Shown: positions 60,682-64,000 of the stretch, piece after piece
Layout of the letters: each line of letters starts with the position of its first letter
Position numbering within the stretch: the first letter of the stretch is position 1
From: Streptomyces uncialis
Lineage (GTDB): Bacteria; Actinomycetota; Actinomycetes; Streptomycetales; Streptomycetaceae
DNA: 64,000 nt
NCBI RefSeq assembly: GCF_036250755.1
Contig: NZ_CP109583.1
Coordinates: 1,736,001-1,800,000 of the forward strand
Direction: 5' to 3'
Made by a program: the position numbers and the translations under genes
The notes under the pieces: generated by a model
What the model was told of the DNA's origin: nothing
The model's database searches: none
Seen by the model: the letters and a program-made list of their open reading frames with translations, nothing else

Positions 60682-61743
60682 TCACCGGCGGGCCTCCACC
60701 AGGCGCGGCATGTCGCGGGCCGCCTCCACCAGGAACCAGGCGGGCAGCACCGGCTGTCCGTCGGCGTCGTCCGCGATGACGGCCTGGGCGACCTCGACGG
60801 AGATCTCCGCGAGCTGCACCAGCAGGGCCTTGGCCCGGTACGCCGTCTGACGGCCCGTCGCCGACACATGCTGCTTGTCGGCGGGCAGTTCCTTGACGAG
60901 CCTGCCCCGGAACGCCTCGGCGAGGTAGTACAGCAGATCCCGGTCCCCGAGGCCGCGCGGCCAGGAGGCGTCGCCCTTGAGGATCGCGTCGATGCCGTAC
61001 GCGTGCCGGACGATCTTCACATAGCCGCAGAACGCGACGGCGTGCGCCGGGCTGAGGGTGCCGTGCGCGACGACCTTCAGGGTGTCCTCGTCCAGGCCGG
61101 GCCCGAAGGAGTGCAGCGCGTCGGACAGCATGTGCCAGGACCGGGGGGTGGAGAACGGTTCCTCGGTCTTCGGGGGCTTGGACCACAGATGGTCGGGCCG
61201 GTCCGTGAGGTGGTCGAGTATCCAGGGGTGGATGCCGTTCGAGGCCGCCCACAGGAGCCAGTCCTTCGCGGACGCCTGGAGATGGACATGGGTGAGCCGG
61301 TTGATCAGGGCGGAGGCCATCGGGCGGGCGAGCGCGTTGTCGGTGGCGCGGTTGCCCGCGCCGATCACGATGGAGCCCTGGGGCAGTTCGTAGCTGCCGA
61401 TCCGGCGGTCGAGGATCAGCGAGTAGAACGCCTTCTGCACATCCGGTGTCGACGCGTTCAGCTCGTCCAGGAACAGGCAGTACGGCTCGTCGCGGGCGAT
61501 GGCCTCCGGCGGGCAGAACACCGAGCGCCCGTCGCGGATCTGCGGGACCCCGATCAGGTCCTCGGGGGCGAGCTGGGTCCCCAGCAGGCTCACGCACTCC
61601 AGCCCCAGCGACTCCGCGAAGTCCCGCACCAGCGACGACTTGCCGATCCCCGGCGCGCCCCACAGGAACACCGGCCGCACGGTCGCCAGACCGAGCAGCA
61701 GCTCGGGTATCCGGGCGGGGGTGACGGTGACGGCCGGCTGCAC
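60682..61743 (-). CDS. MoxR-type AAA+ ATPase
   Basis: A 353-residue MoxR/RavA-like AAA+ ATPase. Walker A is FLWGAPGIGKSSLVRDFA (about 28-45), Walker B YCLFLDELNAS, sensor 1 IVIGAGNRATDN. Other features are PEDLIGVPQI and SALINRLTHVHL. Such ATPases act as chaperones for VWA proteins, and the downstream DUF2201-VWA gene is its likely partner. AGGAG lies seven bases before the GTG start. There is no third gene of a typical defence or maturation system on this strand before the membrane phosphatase. Confidence 0.92.
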   Translation of the reverse strand: MQPAVTVTPARIPELLLGLATVRPVFLWGAPGIGKSSLVRDFAESLGLECVSLLGTQLAPEDLIGVPQIRDGRSVFCPPEAIARDEPYCLFLDELNASTPDVQKAFYSLILDRRIGSYELPQGSIVIGAGNRATDNALARPMASALINRLTHVHLQASAKDWLLWAASNGIHPWILDHLTDRPDHLWSKPPKTEEPFSTPRSWHMLSDALHSFGPGLDEDTLKVVAHGTLSPAHAVAFCGYVKIVRHAYGIDAILKGDASWPRGLGDRDLLYYLAEAFRGRLVKELPADKQHVSATGRQTAYRAKALLVQLAEISVEVAQAVIADDADGQPVLPAWFLVEAARDMPRLVEARR

Positions 61744-61901
61744 GTGAGGACTCCTGGTGGGGGGTGGGGCGCTGCGACGGCCCGTGCGGGAACGGGTACG
61801 GCGGCCGGCGCCGGGCGGCGGGACCACGCCGCGGCCGGCCGGTGCGGCGCCGGTGACGACGGGAACAGTCTGGACGGGACGGTGGCGTGGCGCAGCCGAA
61901 T

Positions 61902-64000
61902 TTACCGGCGGCCGGGCGGGGCCGCGGGTGGCCGGTCGGCCCGGGACACGGGTGAGGCCGCTCCCGTTCCGCCGCCGCGCAGCGATGTGGCCCGGGTCGT
62001 ACCGGGCCGGGCCGCGGGACGCTTCTTACGGGTGCCGTCGCGCAGCACCCGTACGCCGTCCAGGACGGCGGCTCCCGGGTGCGGCCGGTCCGGGTGCGCG
62101 AGGGAGACCGGTACCTGGGGTCCCTCCTCGACGCCGAGCCAGTGCCGGAACAGTCCGTGGAGCTGTTCCGCGCCGACGAGTTCGGCGCGGTCGGCCAGCG
62201 GGTCCGGCAGGTCCAGCGGGGAGAGCAGGAACGGCTTGCCCTGACAGCCGCCGAGGCCGCCGTGCGAGCCGATCTGCTCCTCGAAGGCGTGGACCTCGCC
62301 CTCCCCGGGGTCGTACATGGAGTTGATCATGATGTCCGCGGTGTGCGGGAAGCCGTGGGTGCGGCGGACCGCGTCGGCCGCGCCCGGACCGAAGTCGGTG
62401 AGCGGACCCGGGTGTTCGTCCAGGTCGGCGAGCGGTATCTCGGCGCCGCGTGCCCCGAGCACGACCCCGCCGTGCTCCTCGCTGGCGACCAGCAGGAACC
62501 CGATCCCGGGATGGTTGGCGAGGGTCTGGAGCAGCGCCGGGTGGCGCAGGTCGATCTCCTCCTTGGTCATCCGGTGCGGTACGTCGGGGAAGGACACCAG
62601 TCCGAGGTTGCCGGAGGCGAGTACGACGGGTTCCGTGCGGCGGGCGTGCCGCTCGGGGCCCTCCTTCTCGGCGGGCCGGTGCAGGGCGGCGCGGACGGCG
62701 GCGCGGGCCTCGGCGCCGCTGCGGGTACGGCTCGCGCGCCGGGGCACGGGCAGTCCGCAGCCCGCGCGGACCAGATTGCCGAGGGTCAGTCCGTAGCGGC
62801 CCAGGAACGTCTCCCCGGGGCTCTGGCCGTGGTCGGACAGCACCACGATCCGGTACGGGCGGGGCGCGTGCTCGGCGACCTTCGCGAGCAGGGCGAGGGA
62901 GCGGTCGAGGCGGACGAGGACCCGGTCCGTGTCGTGGCCGCGGGGGCCCGAGTGGTGGGCGACCTCGTCGTAGGCGACGAGGTCGGCGTAGACGGCGCCC
63001 CGGCCCGCGAGCATGTCGCCGAGCACGGCCGCGACGACGACATCGCGCTCCACGACCGTCGCGAAGGCCCGCACCAGCGGGTAGAGCCCGCCGCGGGACA
63101 CCCGGGGGCGGCGGCGCTGGATACGGGCGTACGTGGACTGGCCCATCTCGCGGACGACCTCCGCGACGAAGGACAGGGCGGTGCGGACGGCGTTCGCCGG
63201 GTCGCTGAAGTACGCGAAGTAGCCCGCGCGGGAGCGGTTCTCCCGGCCCCGGCGGGCGGACACCGACAGCACCAGGGCGAGCTGGTCGGCGCCACCGCTG
63301 AAGAGGTTGCCGCGGCTGGCGCCGTCCACGGTGAGCAGTCCGCCGTCGCCGGTGTACTCGATGGCACGGCGTTGCAGCTCGGCGGCGCTGGTGGGCCGGT
63401 TGCAGACCATCAGCTCGTCGGTGTCCTTCTCGTACCAGCGGAAGGCGGGGATGTCGTGGTTGCTGCCGTGCATGATGCCGAGCTGGCTGGCGCCGGTCTG
63501 GCTCGACCAGTCGGTGCGCCAGGGGGTGAGCCGGTGGCTGGCGTGCCGCCCGTCGGCGTCGACGGGCCGGCCGAGCCAGCCCCCCACGGTGGGCATCAGG
63601 CCCTTGCCCACCGCGTCGAGCAGGATGTCGTGGCCGACGCCGTCGAGCTGGATGAACACGGTGCCCGGGGTCGGCGGGCAGTCCCCGTCGGGGGCGCGGC
63701 GGCGGCGCCGGTCGGCCAGCCGGTACAGACGGCGGCGGTAGGCGTCGTCGTCCCGTACGGCGAGGGCGGCGCCCGTCGCGGAGGCGACGGCGGACATCAC
63801 CGCGGCGACGACGACCGCGGTCTCGGGGGCGACCTCGCCGCGGCCGGCCGGGTTGAGCCGCATCGCGAGGAGCAGCAGGAAGCCGTTGAGGAAGAACACG
63901 AGCAGGCCCAGGACCAGGGCGGGCACCAGGAGCAGCGCGCGGACCAGCAGGGGCCAGACCAGTGCGCTGAGCAGGCCGAACGCACCGGCGCCGAGGGCGG
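61902..64000 (-). CDS. Membrane-anchored alkaline-phosphatase-superfamily protein (5' end outside window)
   Basis: At least 699 residues are visible to the right edge; the frame stays open beyond it. The first visible part is hydrophobic (LLSALVWPLLVRALLLVPAL, then LVLGLLVFFLNGFLLLLAM and VVVAAVMSAVASATGAALAV), resembling the 4-TM phage-holin-like region of actinobacterial phosphatases. The catalytic domain has GTVFIQLDGVGHDIL, an NRPTSAAELQRRAIEYTGD region, YADLVAYDEVAHHSGPRGHD, IVVLSDHGQSPG and THGFPHTADIMINSMYD, the metal-binding pattern of the alkaline phosphatase/nucleotide pyrophosphatase fold. The basic C-terminal 60 residues are disordered. It is a probable cell-envelope phosphodiesterase, unrelated in sequence to the EboF-like protein at 13842. 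Confidence 0.87.
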   Translation of the reverse strand, partial: ALGAGAFGLLSALVWPLLVRALLLVPALVLGLLVFFLNGFLLLLAMRLNPAGRGEVAPETAVVVAAVMSAVASATGAALAVRDDDAYRRRLYRLADRRRRRAPDGDCPPTPGTVFIQLDGVGHDILLDAVGKGLMPTVGGWLGRPVDADGRHASHRLTPWRTDWSSQTGASQLGIMHGSNHDIPAFRWYEKDTDELMVCNRPTSAAELQRRAIEYTGDGGLLTVDGASRGNLFSGGADQLALVLSVSARRGRENRSRAGYFAYFSDPANAVRTALSFVAEVVREMGQSTYARIQRRRPRVSRGGLYPLVRAFATVVERDVVVAAVLGDMLAGRGAVYADLVAYDEVAHHSGPRGHDTDRVLVRLDRSLALLAKVAEHAPRPYRIVVLSDHGQSPGETFLGRYGLTLGNLVRAGCGLPVPRRASRTRSGAEARAAVRAALHRPAEKEGPERHARRTEPVVLASGNLGLVSFPDVPHRMTKEEIDLRHPALLQTLANHPGIGFLLVASEEHGGVVLGARGAEIPLADLDEHPGPLTDFGPGAADAVRRTHGFPHTADIMINSMYDPGEGEVHAFEEQIGSHGGLGGCQGKPFLLSPLDLPDPLADRAELVGAEQLHGLFRHWLGVEEGPQVPVSLAHPDRPHPGAAVLDGVRVLRDGTRKKRPAARPGTTRATSLRGGGTGAASPVSRADRPPAAPPGRR

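Overview
The window is high-GC, densely packed actinobacterial DNA and is almost certainly a Streptomyces chromosome segment. Supporting signs are strong third-position GC bias, frequent GTG/TTG starts, many ATGA/GTGA stop-start overlaps, Tat and lipoprotein secretion signals, DUF5753 regulators paired with SAV2177-type methyltransferases, and a tRNA-Leu(GAG). No insertion sequence, prophage, CRISPR array or rRNA was seen. All functional calls were made by reading motifs; no database search was possible.

Region 1 (1-11.9 kb) looks like a biosynthetic locus. It opens with the 5' part of a Pls/PosA-type single-module NRPS (minus strand, running off the left edge). Next is a divergent pair: a GTP cyclohydrolase II with Met in place of the conserved active-site Tyr (the FAPy-forming SCO6655 type), facing a creatininase-family amidohydrolase coupled to a RibD-C/DHFR-like reductase. 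A minus-strand run follows: MDR dehydrogenase, a QueD/PTPS-like protein lacking catalytic residues, a GT4 glycosyltransferase, a SAM methyltransferase and a YbhN/LPG-synthase-type membrane protein. A CDP-alcohol phosphatidyltransferase is divergent. Together they suggest an uncharacterised pathway that opens GTP to a pyrimidine and then decorates the product.

Region 2 (12.3-21.7 kb) carries a tRNA-Leu and then a tightly overlapping eight-gene minus-strand operon resembling the ebo cluster of cyanobacteria: inositol-3-phosphate synthase, UbiA (EboC), a TIM-barrel isomerase, EboA, a TatD-like hydrolase (EboB), EboE, an EboF-like phosphatase/phosphodiesterase and a Tat-exported TIM-barrel protein. 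Inositol-3-phosphate synthase occupies the place of the sugar-phosphate cyclase EboD.

Region 3 (22.0-34.4 kb) is a sugar uptake and catabolism locus. It holds a 1230-residue secreted GSDH-PKD-CBM-ThuA-DUF1080 protein, a TIM-barrel isomerase, a Gfo/Idh/MocA dehydrogenase, an ABC importer (binding protein, permease, double ATPase) and a ROK repressor. A nearly identical 24-bp box lies upstream of both the ROK gene and the ThuA gene, suggesting one regulon.

Region 4 (34.7-41.6 kb) has three consecutive secreted DUF11-repeat proteins separated by microsatellite-like repeats. Region 5 (41.6-53.4 kb) is mixed metabolism: FabH, FdhD, a DUF4185 protein, a bile-acid-symporter-type transporter divergent from a LysR regulator, an acyl-CoA ligase, an aldo/keto reductase, a methyltransferase with a His-rich tail, and a second threonyl-tRNA synthetase without editing domains. 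The synthetase follows an apparent threonine leader-peptide attenuator. Region 6 (53.6-64 kb) holds an MmyB-type regulator, a DUF5753 regulator with its methyltransferase, a Baeyer-Villiger monooxygenase, OsmC, a MoxR ATPase with a VWA/metallopeptidase partner, and a membrane-anchored alkaline-phosphatase-fold protein that runs off the right edge.

A dispersed tandem repeat of about 70 bp occupies two intergenic sites (about 25.99-26.28 kb and 43.73-44.07 kb) in opposite orientations.
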